A stretch of DNA of 64,000 nucleotides from Subtercola boreus (GTDB lineage: Bacteria; Actinomycetota; Actinomycetes; Actinomycetales; Microbacteriaceae), in assembly GCF_003399635.1 (NCBI RefSeq), contig NZ_NBXB01000029.1, forward strand, positions 1-64,000, in the 5' to 3' direction. A program made the position numbers and the translations under genes. The notes below the pieces were generated by a model, which was given only the letters and a program-made list of their open reading frames with translations, was not told the DNA's origin and made no database searches. Shown here in pieces: positions 8,408 to 16,385 of this stretch (its first letter is position 1; the number at the start of each line of letters is the position of its first letter).

Positions 8408-9883
8408 ATGTCGTCATCCGCAACCCCCGCAGAGACTACCTTCGACGTCATCGTCATCGGTGCCGGCGCGATCGGTGAGAACGTTGCAGACCGGGTCGTG
8501 CAGGGCGGGCTGAGCGCCGCTCTGGTGGAGGCCGAACTGGTGGGTGGCGAGTGCTCCTACTGGGCCTGCATGCCCTCGAAGGCACTCCTTCGAAGCGGAG
8601 CGGTTCTCCGGGCCGCCCAGAAGGTCGGCGGTGCCCGCGAGGCCATCACCGGTGACATCGACGTGCAGGCCGTTCTGAATCGTCGCAACAAGACGGTGAA
8701 CGACTACAAGGACGACAGCCAGGCCGAGTGGGTCGACGGCGCAGGCATCACCCTGGTGCGCGGGCACGCCCGGTTCACCGGCGTCAAGACACTGTCGGTG
8801 ACGGATGCCCAGGGGAAGGTCTCGGAGCTCACCGCCCGGCACGCCATCGTCGTCTCCACGGGTTCGGCGGCGCTGCTGCCCGAAATCCCGGGGCTTCGCG
8901 ACTCGGCACCGTGGACCAGCCGCGAGGCCACCTCTGCCACCTCGATCCCGGCCCGGCTCGCGATCATGGGCGGCGGCGTCGTGGGGGCGGAGATGGCGAC
9001 GGCCTACGCCTCGCTCGGTTCGGAGGTCACCGTGCTCTCCCGCAGCGCGCTCCTCAGCAACCAGGAGCCGTTCGCCGGTGAGATGGTGCGGGACTCCCTC
9101 GTCGAACTCGGTGCCGACGTGAAGATCGGTGTCTCGGCCACCCGGGTGAGCCGGGACGGAAGCGGTGGCGAAGTCACCCTCACCCTCGACGACGGCAGCG
9201 AACTCGTTGTCGACGAACTGCTCGTGGCCACCGGCCGGGTTCCGAACACCGGTGACCTCGGCCTCGACACGATCGGCCTCGATGCGCACAGCTGGCTCGC
9301 CGTCGATGACACGATGCTGGTCGCGCCAGGTGACAATGACGCCCTCGGAGGCGTGTGGCTCTACGCGACCGGCGACGTCAACCACCGGGCTCTCCTGACG
9401 CACCAGGGCAAGTACCAGGCGCGCGCCGCCGGAGACGTCATCGTCGCCCGGGCGCTCGGCAAGCCGCTGTCGACCGGGCCCTGGGGCGCGCATGTCGCCA
9501 CCGCAGACCACGAAGCGGTGCCGCAGGTCACCTTCACCGACCCCGAGGTGGCCTCCGTCGGGCTCACGGAGGCCGCAGCCACGAAGGCGGGCTACACGGT
9601 GAAGGCCGTCGAGTACAACATCGGCTGGGTCGCCGGCGCGAGCGTCACGGCTGACGGGTATGAGGGCACCGCGAAGATGGTGGTCGACGAGAAGCGACAG
9701 GTCGTGCTCGGCGTCACCTTCGTCGGTCAGGATGTCGCGGAACTGCTGCACTCGGCGACGATCGCCGTCGTGGGTGAGGTTCCGCTGAACCGCCTCTGGC
9801 ACGCGGTCCCCTCCTACCCCACGATCAGCGAGGTGTGGCTCCGACTGCTCGAGACCTACGGCCGCGACGCGTCGAGTCACTGA
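8408..9883 (+). CDS. FAD/NAD(P)-dependent pyridine nucleotide-disulfide oxidoreductase
   Basis: The 491-residue protein has an N-terminal FAD-binding GAGAIGENVADR, a redox-active disulfide in GGECSYWACMPSKA (Cys49 and Cys54), a second dinucleotide fold at IMGGGVVGAEMATAYASLG, an ATGRVPNT segment, and a dimerisation domain at the end. It belongs to the dihydrolipoamide dehydrogenase / mercuric reductase / mycothione reductase superfamily. The usual C-terminal catalytic His-x4-Glu of lipoamide dehydrogenase is weak (HAVPSYPTISE), so an orphan reductase is more likely than LpdA. A ribosome site GAAAGG precedes the ATG. Confidence 0.87.
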   Translation: MSSSATPAETTFDVIVIGAGAIGENVADRVVQGGLSAALVEAELVGGECSYWACMPSKALLRSGAVLRAAQKVGGAREAITGDIDVQAVLNRRNKTVNDYKDDSQAEWVDGAGITLVRGHARFTGVKTLSVTDAQGKVSELTARHAIVVSTGSAALLPEIPGLRDSAPWTSREATSATSIPARLAIMGGGVVGAEMATAYASLGSEVTVLSRSALLSNQEPFAGEMVRDSLVELGADVKIGVSATRVSRDGSGGEVTLTLDDGSELVVDELLVATGRVPNTGDLGLDTIGLDAHSWLAVDDTMLVAPGDNDALGGVWLYATGDVNHRALLTHQGKYQARAAGDVIVARALGKPLSTGPWGAHVATADHEAVPQVTFTDPEVASVGLTEAAATKAGYTVKAVEYNIGWVAGASVTADGYEGTAKMVVDEKRQVVLGVTFVGQDVAELLHSATIAVVGEVPLNRLWHAVPSYPTISEVWLRLLETYGRDASSH

Positions 9884-9886
9884 CCC

Positions 9887-10270
9887 GTGTTCGTGCGTGT
9901 TCTGGCGGGCATCCTGAAGCCCCTGCTGCTCGCCCCGCCCGTGGCGCGGGCCGGTTACCTCTACGCGACGCTGGTCGGCGTCGTCTGGGGCGCTGTTCTC
10001 AGCACAGGCCGCATCCGCCGGGTGAACGGGCTCTTCGTGTTCACCGGGGTGCCGACCTGGGCGTTCTCGCGCGGCGGCAGCTGCATCGGCGGCGTCTACC
10101 TGACCGACCAGAACGCCGGTGACAGGGTGCTCGAACACGAGCAGGTGCACCGGCACCAGTGGAAGACGTACGGCCTGACGTTTCCGCTGGTCTACTTTCT
10201 GGCGGGCACCGATCCGCTGAAGAACCGCTTCGAGGTCGAGGCCGGACTCGAAGCGGGCGGGTACCGCTGA
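9887..10270 (+). CDS. Small membrane-associated protein with an HExxH metal-binding motif
   Basis: The product is 127 residues. Hydrophobic stretches lie near residues 8-38, and LEHEQVHRHQW holds His84-Glu85-x-x-His88, the zinc metallopeptidase core, with Glu residues of EVEAGLEAGGY as possible third ligands near the C-terminus. It starts with GTG three bases after the oxidoreductase stop, and its TGA overlaps the next ATG, so it is co-transcribed with both neighbours. Function is unknown; a small membrane-bound zinc hydrolase is a reasonable guess, but the protein is too short for most peptidase families. Confidence 0.65.
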   Translation: MFVRVLAGILKPLLLAPPVARAGYLYATLVGVVWGAVLSTGRIRRVNGLFVFTGVPTWAFSRGGSCIGGVYLTDQNAGDRVLEHEQVHRHQWKTYGLTFPLVYFLAGTDPLKNRFEVEAGLEAGGYR

Positions 10271-11163
10271 TGGGCGATGGGATCGGAACGGGCGACATGA
10301 GTGGATTGGGCGACATGGGCGACATGGTGGGCAGGACGGTCGTCGTCACCGGGGCCAGTTCGGGCATCGGGCGGGCGGCCGCAACCGCGCTTGCCGCGCG
10401 AGGCGCAGACGTCGCCGTCGTGGGCCGCAACCCGGATCGCACCCGCGAGGTCGCCGAACGGATCGGCGGCACAGCATTTCTCGCCGATTTCGACCGGTTC
10501 GACGACATCCGGAGGCTGGCGGATGTCCTTCTGAACCGCTACGAGCGCATCGACGTTCTCGCGAACAACGCCGGCGGGCTGGTGAAGAAGCGGGCCCTCG
10601 CGGCCGACGGCCACGAACGCACGATCCAGTCGAACCACCTCTCGCCGTTCCTGCTCACCAGCCTGCTGCTGCCGCGTCTGCGGGAGAGTGCGGCGACGGG
10701 CCCGGTGCGTGTCATCCAGACCGCGTCGGCCGCCAACATCTTTGGGCGGGTGCGACCGGGCGACCTCGACCTTCGCAACCGGGCATGGCTCGGCGGCTGG
10801 CCGGCGTACTGCGCGGCGAAGCTCGCGAATATCCTCTTCACGGTGGAGCTCGCCCGCCGAACGGCGGGGACGGGGATCGAGGCCTACGCGTTCCATCCCG
10901 GATTCGTGGCCAGTTCGTTCGCCGCCGACACCGGGCTGATGAAACTCGCGCACGCCGTCGGCAATGGCAACCTGGGTTCGAGCCCCGAGGAGGGTGCGGC
11001 GGCGCTCATCCACCTCGCGTCGGTCGAGCAGGTCGGATCCGCGAGCGGAACCTACTTCGACGGGTTCAAGCCCAACGGCCGAACGTCGTCTGGGGCCAGG
11101 GACACCGCTCTTGCGGCACGGCTGTGGAGCGTGTCGGAGCGCGCGACCGGCAGCCCGCAGTGA
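10270..11163 (+). CDS. Short-chain dehydrogenase/reductase (SDR)
   Basis: The 297-residue protein has the SDR cofactor motif TGASSGIG, NNAG in LANNAGGL, a Ser in IQTASAAN and the active-site YCAAK. The layout resembles the retinol dehydrogenase-like SDRs (HERTIQSNHLSPFLLT). ATG at 10270 overlaps the stop of the HExxH gene as TGATG; the first 19 residues are Gly/Asp/Met-rich and could be non-native, with an alternative ATG at 10327. The substrate is not predictable. Confidence 0.85.
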   Translation: MGDGIGTGDMSGLGDMGDMVGRTVVVTGASSGIGRAAATALAARGADVAVVGRNPDRTREVAERIGGTAFLADFDRFDDIRRLADVLLNRYERIDVLANNAGGLVKKRALAADGHERTIQSNHLSPFLLTSLLLPRLRESAATGPVRVIQTASAANIFGRVRPGDLDLRNRAWLGGWPAYCAAKLANILFTVELARRTAGTGIEAYAFHPGFVASSFAADTGLMKLAHAVGNGNLGSSPEEGAAALIHLASVEQVGSASGTYFDGFKPNGRTSSGARDTALAARLWSVSERATGSPQ

Positions 11164-11470
11164 GCGCCGCCGGGCGCGGCTCCGCGGGCGCGGCTCCGCG
11201 GGCGCGGTACGGAAGCCAGGCGCCCCGCACTGGTGGGCCGCGGCACCGATGACGGTTCGCGGCATCCTGTCTGACCCGAGCCCCCGTGCATAATTCAGGT
11301 CAGGCGCGGGGCCATGGATGAGACGGGCGTGGCGGCCCGCGTGTCCTGAATTATGCGCGGATGCGGCGCGCTCGCGCTGCGGAAACTACCGACCGAGAGT
11401 CAGCACCGCGCGCAACGGGAAATGCGCGCGCGAGCACGGCTCCGTGGGCGCGGCTTTTGGGGCGCTGTTC
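11164..11470. other. Gene-free GC-rich stretch with a long-range inverted repeat
   Basis: No convincing coding region is seen. GCATAATTCAGG at 11288-11299 and CCTGAATTATGC at 11345-11356 form a perfect 12-bp inverted repeat with a 45-nt spacer. The arms are AT-rich inside otherwise very GC-rich DNA. It lies between convergent genes, so it could be part of a folded transcript end or a protein-binding dyad. Confidence 0.5.
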
Positions 11471-11980
11471 CTAGCGGGCGAGCTCGCTGGTGCTGTCGGT
11501 GGAGGTGCCGGAGGTGCGGCCGAGCGTCTCGATGAGGCTCTGGCGGAGTTCGTAGACGCGGCTGCCGCTGCCTTCGACCCAGACGGTGAGTTCGCCGCCG
11601 TCACGCTCGACGTCGCCGGTGCGCATCTCGCTCACCCACGCGGTGACCGCTCGTTCGAGGGCCTGGCCGTGAGCACAACGCCTTGACGTACCCGGATTGC
11701 CGCTGCGGCTCTCGCGGGTCAGCCAGGCCACGGTCACGAGTTCGGGGGTCGACAGCAGCACGATGTCGTCAGCCGAGGCGACCTCTACGAAGACCTGCCC
11801 GCGTGCCGACTCGGAGAGCGTGGCGACCATGTCGACGAGCGCGTCGAGCGACGACTCGTCAGCAGCGAGAAGGATTCGGCCGCCGGCTGCGGGGCGACCG
11901 CTCCGAACGGATCGGGTCTTCGGGGCCGACAGTGCCGCTACAGCGGCCAGTGCTTCGGGCCCATTCGTCAGTACGCTCAT
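11471..11980 (-). CDS. Stand-alone SIP domain (siderophore-interacting protein C-terminal half)
   Basis: The 169-residue protein aligns by eye with the NAD(P)H-binding C-terminal half of siderophore-interacting flavoproteins: GRILLAADESSLDAL, VFVEVASADDI, VAWLTRE, then ALERAVTAWV. Full SIPs also carry an N-terminal FAD domain, about 100 residues, that is missing here. The region between VAWLTRE and ALERAV is slightly longer than usual. Two iron boxes upstream support a role in iron release from ferric siderophores. It may work with a separate flavin domain or be a non-catalytic relic. Confidence 0.75.
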   Translation of the reverse strand: MSVLTNGPEALAAVAALSAPKTRSVRSGRPAAGGRILLAADESSLDALVDMVATLSESARGQVFVEVASADDIVLLSTPELVTVAWLTRESRSGNPGTSRRCAHGQALERAVTAWVSEMRTGDVERDGGELTVWVEGSGSRVYELRQSLIETLGRTSGTSTDSTSELAR

Positions 11981-11986
11981 TTGTCA

Positions 11987-12005
11987 TAAGCATAGGCTTG
12001 CCTTA
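11987..12005. promoter_or_regulatory. DtxR/IdeR-type iron box, weaker copy
   Basis: TAAGCATAGGCTTGCCTTA matches 13 of 19 positions of the classical iron-box consensus and keeps its dyad core. It lies 7 bases upstream of the SIP-domain start, so iron-loaded repressor would block transcription or initiation. Confidence 0.55.
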
Positions 12006-12016
12006 CATCGTCTGCA

Positions 12017-12035
12017 AGAGGATAGCCTTACCTCA
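12017..12035. promoter_or_regulatory. DtxR/IdeR-type iron box, stronger copy
   Basis: AGAGGATAGCCTTACCTCA keeps the AGG-TAG-CCT-ACCT dyad and fits the iron-box consensus at about 15 of 19 positions when W/S ambiguity is allowed. It is 30 bp centre-to-centre from the first box and overlaps the stop codon of the upstream amidase gene. Paired boxes suggest cooperative repression of the SIP gene under iron sufficiency. Confidence 0.65.
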
Positions 12036-13484
12036 TATGTTCGTCCCAGCCTGCAGAGACCAGAGGGGCGGACGCACGAGCTCCCACCGGAGTCTCCGCT
12101 CGAGCTGACGGGCGATCGAGAGCAGCGTTGCCTCCCCACCCGGCCGCCCGATGAGTTGTACACCGATCGGCAGGTGCGACGCCGTCTCCCCCACCGGAAG
12201 GGTGATCGCCGGCAGCCCGCTGACGTTGACGAACGAGCTGAACGGGGCGTACTGCACCTGCTGTTCGAAGTTCCGTTCGGCATCCTCGGGGTCGAACCAG
12301 CCCACCGGCCGCGGTGCCAGCGCGAGTGCGGGAGTCACGATGGCGTCGAACCCCGCGAACTGGCGGATGACGGACCGTTCGAAGCTCGACAGGGTGGCCA
12401 GGGCAGAGGTGAGTTCTGCAGCGCCGAGCGACCGCCCGCGGTGCATCAGCCAGCGGGTGAGGGGCCCGAGGAGGTGCTCAGTCGACGCATCCGCCGGGAT
12501 GGAAGCAGCGCCCGCCTGCCAGATCGTGCGGAACGCCGGCCCGTACTCGGGTGCGGGCTCGAGCCGCAGGGTCTCTGTACCGTGGCCGAGCGTCTGCAGC
12601 AGGTCGACGGTCTGGTCGAACGTCTCCCGCACCTCCGGGTCGATCAGGATCTCGTAGGCCTCGTCCCACGGCGAGTCGAGCATGACCCCGAGCTGGAAGC
12701 GCCCCTCCCCCCGGATCGCAGCCCCCAGGAACGGTCCGTCGGTGTTCTCGGGCGCCCGGAGTGCGTAGGGCTGGCGCTGCGGGGCTCCGTTCGGACTGAT
12801 CAGTCCGTCGAGCAGCAGCGCAGCATCCGCCACCGAGCGCGCCAGCGGACCACCCACCGGCAGCCCTGCGAGGGCGCCGATCCCGGAACCCGACGGAACC
12901 CGGCCGCGGGACGGTTTCAGCCCGACGAGCCCGGTCGCCGCGGCGGGGATGCGGATCGAGCCACCCCCGTCGGAGCCGGGCGCGAACGGCAGCATGCCCG
13001 ATGCCACGGCCGCGGCCGCTCCACCGCTCGAGCCGCCGGGCCCGAGGGTGAGATCGTAGGGGTTCCGCGTGGGCGGAAAGACGAGGTTCTCCGTGTACCC
13101 GGCCAACCCGTACTCGGGGGTCGCGGTCTTGCCGAGGCTCACTCCCCCGGCAGCGTCCATGTCGAGAGCTGCCTCGTCGGACGTGTCCGGCACGAAGTCC
13201 GCGAAGAGCCGGCTGCCGAACGTGGTGCGCACCCCGGCACGTCGCACGAGGTCTTTGTCGCCGAACGGCAGGCCCCAGAGGGTCGTCGTTCGCGGCACCT
13301 GCTCCTCGACGAACCGGGCGCGCTCCCTGGCGCGCTCTGCCGTGATTTCGTGGAACGCTCCGACGAGAGGGTTCAGAAGCTCGATGCGGGCGAGGTAGTG
13401 GTCGGTGAGTTCGACCACCCCGATGTCGCCCCGCTGGAGGAGACGCCACTGTTCGAGGGCACTGAGGTCATGCAGCTCTGCCAT
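12033..13484 (-). CDS. Amidase of the amidase-signature family
   Basis: The 483-residue protein carries the Ser-cisSer-Lys triad of the amidase-signature family: Lys77 in LPFGDKDLV, the Ser pair at 152-153 in [16 protein letters not shown], and the nucleophile Ser176 in [11 protein letters not shown]. Length is normal for the family. Such enzymes hydrolyse carboxylic amides to acid plus ammonia; GatA is excluded because no gatB or gatC neighbour is present and the Asn/Gln-specific context is missing. The physiological substrate is unknown. Confidence 0.9.
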   Translation of the reverse strand: MAELHDLSALEQWRLLQRGDIGVVELTDHYLARIELLNPLVGAFHEITAERARERARFVEEQVPRTTTLWGLPFGDKDLVRRAGVRTTFGSRLFADFVPDTSDEAALDMDAAGGVSLGKTATPEYGLAGYTENLVFPPTRNPYDLTLGPGGSSGGAAAAVASGMLPFAPGSDGGGSIRIPAAATGLVGLKPSRGRVPSGSGIGALAGLPVGGPLARSVADAALLLDGLISPNGAPQRQPYALRAPENTDGPFLGAAIRGEGRFQLGVMLDSPWDEAYEILIDPEVRETFDQTVDLLQTLGHGTETLRLEPAPEYGPAFRTIWQAGAASIPADASTEHLLGPLTRWLMHRGRSLGAAELTSALATLSSFERSVIRQFAGFDAIVTPALALAPRPVGWFDPEDAERNFEQQVQYAPFSSFVNVSGLPAITLPVGETASHLPIGVQLIGRPGGEATLLSIARQLERRLRWELVRPPLWSLQAGTNI

Positions 13485-13519
13485 GTTCCGAGCCTAGCGG
13501 CGGGGCCTACGCTGGAAGG

Positions 13520-13636
13520 ATGACGAACGCACAGTCGCAGCCCGGTGACTGGCAGCGGGCAACCGTCGTCTGGAAGGCCGGTGGCCTCACGGACGCGGAT
13601 GCGGATGCGGATGCGGATGCGGATGCGGCGAGGTAA
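13520..13636 (+). CDS. Short ORF ending in an Asp-Ala repeat, possibly a gene remnant
   Basis: This 38-residue ORF has GGAAGG directly before the ATG. Residues 25-36 are an Asp-Ala run encoded by five exact GCGGAT units at 13595-13624, followed by a stop. The front part looks like ordinary coding sequence, but I recognise no family. It may be a small gene, or the start of a longer one cut by expansion of the hexamer. Confidence 0.3.
   Translation: MTNAQSQPGDWQRATVVWKAGGLTDADADADADADAAR
13595..13624. repeat. (GCGGAT)5 hexanucleotide repeat
   Basis: Five perfect tandem copies of GCGGAT, then a GCGGCG variant. The unit length keeps the frame of the short ORF that contains it. Copy-number variation between strains would be expected. 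Confidence 0.85.
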
Positions 13637-13670
13637 CTCCTTTCGTCGATCACCACGGTCGGCGAATAGC

Positions 13671-14249
13671 TCACTTCAGGTGCTTCTGCAGCAGCACCGT
13701 ACCGAGCCAGCGGTTGAACTTGAAGCCGACCTTGCCGAGGCGGCCCACCTCTTTGAAACCGAAACTCTCGTGCAGGCGGATCGATCCCTCGGCACCCTTG
13801 TCGACGACGACGGCCAGCACCTCTTTGATCTTCGCCGCCTTGGCCTCTGCGAGCAGCTCTTTCAGCAGCGCCTTACCGAGGCCCTTGCCAGTCGCCGCCG
13901 GCCCCAGGTAGATGCTGTCCTCGACGGTTCGGCGATAGGCCGCCTTCTGCTTCCACGGAGACACGTAGGCGAAGCCGATCACCTGGTTGCTGCCCGAGAT
14001 CGCGACCAGGAACGGCATGTCGAGCTTTGAGAGCCAGGCGAACTTCTGCTTCCACTCCTTCAGCGTCATGGCGTCTTCGTCGAAGGTCACCACTGTGTTG
14101 GCGACGTAGTGGTTGTAGATCTCCCGCACGTAGGGCATGTCAGCCGCGGTCGCCCTACGGATCGTGTATTCGAAGACCGGCTCCGGAGGCACGGGCGGGC
14201 GCAGGTTCACAGGAAGCTTCCTCCTGGGCTGGTATTCCTCTTCGAGCAT
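13671..14249 (-). CDS. GNAT-family N-acetyltransferase, phosphinothricin acetyltransferase-like
   Basis: The 192-residue protein shows YTIRRATAADMPYVREIYNHY and VTFDEDAMTLKEW, typical of the Pat/Bar subgroup, then the acetyl-CoA loop GPAATGKGLGKALL and a late IRLHESFGFKEVGRL. It would transfer an acetyl group to a small amine such as an amino-acid analogue. An N-terminal extension of about 30 basic, Pro-rich residues precedes the domain; the ATG at 14249 is the last start that keeps it. The gene ends 34 bases from the convergent short ORF. Confidence 0.85.
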   Translation of the reverse strand: MLEEEYQPRRKLPVNLRPPVPPEPVFEYTIRRATAADMPYVREIYNHYVANTVVTFDEDAMTLKEWKQKFAWLSKLDMPFLVAISGSNQVIGFAYVSPWKQKAAYRRTVEDSIYLGPAATGKGLGKALLKELLAEAKAAKIKEVLAVVVDKGAEGSIRLHESFGFKEVGRLGKVGFKFNRWLGTVLLQKHLK

Positions 14250-14259
14250 GCTCTGAAGC

Positions 14260-14928
14260 CTAGGCGCTCGGCTGCTGATCGGTGAGGGCCCAGTCGATCG
14301 GCTCGACCCCCCAGCGCTCGAGTGCTTCGTTCGCGCGACTGAAGGGGCGGGATCCGAAGAACCCGCGGCGCGCCGAGAGGGGGCTCGGGTGCGCCGATTC
14401 GATGACCGCCGCCGAACCCAGCAGCGGCCGGAGCTTCGCGGCATCCTTTCCCCAGAGAATCGCGACCAGCGGTGTGCCGCGAGCCACCAGCGCCCGGATG
14501 GCGAGCTCGGTGACGCTCTCCCAGCCGCGGCCCCGGTGCGAACCGGCCTCGCCGGGCCGCACCGTGAGCACCCTGTTGAGCAGCAGCACGCCGTTCTCGG
14601 TCCAGCTGGTGAGGTCGCCGTGCACCGGCGCGGGAACACCCAGGTCATCCGTCAGCTCCCGGTAGATGTTCACCAGGCTCCGCGGCAGCGGCCTGACGTG
14701 GCGCGAGGTGGCGAAGGAGAGGCCGATCGGATGCCCGGGGGTCGGGTAGGGGTCCTGGCCGACGATCAGCACCCGCACGTCGGCGAGCGGCTGCCGGAAG
14801 GCGCGCAGAACGTCTTCGGCTGCGGGCAGGAAACTGACGCCTGCAGCGACTTCCCCGTCGAGGAACAGGGCGAGAGACGCCAAGGTGTCTGCTGCCGGGG
14901 CGAGCGCCTCCGCCCACCCCGCGTCCAT
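14260..14928 (-). CDS. ung: Uracil-DNA glycosylase, family 1
   Basis: The protein removes uracil from DNA in base-excision repair. It carries the water-activating motif GQDPYP with Asp59 and the DNA-minor-groove loop HPSPLSA near residue 185, plus LLLNRVLTV in the middle. The listed ATG at 14928 gives 222 residues. The same frame continues upstream with [11 protein letters not shown], which reads like the normal N-terminus of actinobacterial Ung, yet no ATG, GTG or TTG is found there. A CTG at 15012, overlapping the stop of the upstream gene, would restore it. The true start is therefore uncertain. Confidence 0.92.
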   Translation of the reverse strand: MDAGWAEALAPAADTLASLALFLDGEVAAGVSFLPAAEDVLRAFRQPLADVRVLIVGQDPYPTPGHPIGLSFATSRHVRPLPRSLVNIYRELTDDLGVPAPVHGDLTSWTENGVLLLNRVLTVRPGEAGSHRGRGWESVTELAIRALVARGTPLVAILWGKDAAKLRPLLGSAAVIESAHPSPLSARRGFFGSRPFSRANEALERWGVEPIDWALTDQQPSA

Positions 14929-15008
14929 TCTGCCGGCGGAGACCAGGTCGTCGAGCGAGAAGTCGTTCGACGTTGCGGCACCCTTGGGCGTTGCGGCGCC
15001 GCCCTCGC

Positions 15009-15734
15009 TCAGCTCTCCCCCATCGTGGCGACCTTCACACTGCCGTCGTCGTCGGTCACCGTCCAGACGCTCCCGCGGCCGACCACCCGGAGCGGGCCGT
15101 CACCCACGATCAGCACAGTGTGCTCGTCGATGGCGATGCCGCCGTCGGTCAGCCCGGCCTCGGTGGCCGCGATCAGGCGGGCGAGCGTGCCCCACTGGGC
15201 GGCGTGCACGTCGACGGCGAGGTCGATCAGGCCGAGCCCCTCACCGAACGTGACTTCGTCGAGTTCCTCCGAGGCGTCCTCCGGACAGACCGGAACGTCA
15301 CCGATCGTCCAGCCGCCGAGGAGGGCCCCGTCTGCCGCGATCGCCGCTCCGGCCGAGAAGCCGAGGTAGGGCACGCCCGCCGCGACCTGGCGCCGGATCT
15401 CGCCGAAGGCAGGAGCGACGCTGTCACGGTAGGCGGGGGTCAACCCGCCCCAGACGAGGATACCGTCGACCTCGGCGAGGCCGGCTGCGTCCATCGCGAC
15501 GCCCTCCGGTGCGAGGATCGGCACGGGCTGCAGCTCCGTGATCGTAGCGAGCCCCGCAATGAGTTCGGCGTACTTCGCAGGGCCGTCGCCGTCGCGCACC
15601 AGGATCATCGCGATGCGGGGCCCCTCGAGCCTGCCCGCCTGTAGTGCGCGTTCAGCCGCCTCGGAGAGGAACTCCCGGTAGACGGCCCCGTCGTCGATCA
15701 TCGGCCAGCCGCCGCCGACGAGGTGGATGCTCAC
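15009..15734 (-). CDS. Peptidase S51-like (type 1 glutamine amidotransferase fold) protein
   Basis: The 241-residue protein has the nucleophile elbow [10 protein letters not shown], with Ser near residue 133, and a later [10 protein letters not shown] that offers the His. This is the pattern of dipeptidase E and cyanophycinase relatives, which use Ser instead of the Cys of amidotransferases. IHLVGGGWP at the N-terminus is usual. GTG at 15734 is the start. It lies directly before ung on the same strand, so the two are probably co-transcribed. The peptide substrate is unknown. Confidence 0.82.
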   Translation of the reverse strand: MSIHLVGGGWPMIDDGAVYREFLSEAAERALQAGRLEGPRIAMILVRDGDGPAKYAELIAGLATITELQPVPILAPEGVAMDAAGLAEVDGILVWGGLTPAYRDSVAPAFGEIRRQVAAGVPYLGFSAGAAIAADGALLGGWTIGDVPVCPEDASEELDEVTFGEGLGLIDLAVDVHAAQWGTLARLIAATEAGLTDGGIAIDEHTVLIVGDGPLRVVGRGSVWTVTDDDGSVKVATMGES

Positions 15735-15783
15735 AGTGCTCGCCCGCTCATGGCGTCGGTGCCGCTCACACCGTCAGTGCCGC

Positions 15784-16359
15784 TCACACCGTCACCGGCG
15801 GGTGCGCCGACCACGGGAAGACGATCCACCGGTCGGTCTTCTTCCAGTAGAAGTCGGGCTCGATCACCGAGCGCGGCTTCGAGTAGAGCGTCGCCGTCTT
15901 CACGATCACGCCGACCCGCTCCAGAAGGCCCACCACGAGGGCGAGGGTGCGCCCGGAGTCCGCGACGTCGTCGACCAGGAGGATGTTCTTGCCGATCAGG
16001 GCCGTGTTGTCCATCATCGGCGGCAGGATGATCGGTTCGGGCAGCGTCGTCTCGACGTCGGTGTAGAACTCCACGTTGAGGCTGCCGCAGCTCTTGGTGC
16101 CGGTCGCATAGGCGAGCGCGCCCGCCGGCAGCAGGCCGCCGCGGGCGATGGCGATCACGAAGTCGGGCACGAAACCGCTCTCGAGCACGCTCGTCGCCAG
16201 CACCCGTGATGCCTCGCCGAACTCGAGCCAGCCGAGGACCTCGCGTTCGGGCGTCGGTTCCGCGTCTGGAGCAGGTGCAGAGTCTGCAGGTGCAGAGTCT
16301 GCAGGTGCAGAGTCTGCGGCGGGTGTCTCGGTGTCTGTCGTGGTTTCGCTCTCGGCCAT
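15784..16359 (-). CDS. Phosphoribosyltransferase-domain protein
   Basis: The 191-residue protein has the PRPP-binding signature NILLVDDVADSGRTLALV and an earlier FVIAIARGGLLPAG loop, the type I PRTase fold. A purine or xanthine PRTase-like activity in base salvage is likely; the hood that sets base choice is too divergent to call. Residues about 15-30 are three copies of ADSAP, encoded by a 15-bp tandem repeat, forming a disordered N-terminal extension. The C-terminus ends WIVFPWSAHPP, common in such PRTases. Confidence 0.85.
   Translation of the reverse strand: MAESETTTDTETPAADSAPADSAPADSAPAPDAEPTPEREVLGWLEFGEASRVLATSVLESGFVPDFVIAIARGGLLPAGALAYATGTKSCGSLNVEFYTDVETTLPEPIILPPMMDNTALIGKNILLVDDVADSGRTLALVVGLLERVGVIVKTATLYSKPRSVIEPDFYWKKTDRWIVFPWSAHPPVTV
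16274..16319. repeat. 15-bp tandem repeat in the PRTase N-terminus
   Basis: GCAGGTGCAGAGTCT is repeated about three times without interruption of the frame. It encodes the ADSAP repeats of the phosphoribosyltransferase on the minus strand. The block is probably variable between strains. Confidence 0.75.
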
Positions 16360-16385
16360 CCGTCAACGGTACCGGGAATCGGCCC

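Noticed and set aside
8414-10156. Minus-strand frame of 580 codons
   Set aside because: Mirror of the disulfide oxidoreductase gene; composition is His/Arg/Gly-rich without domains.
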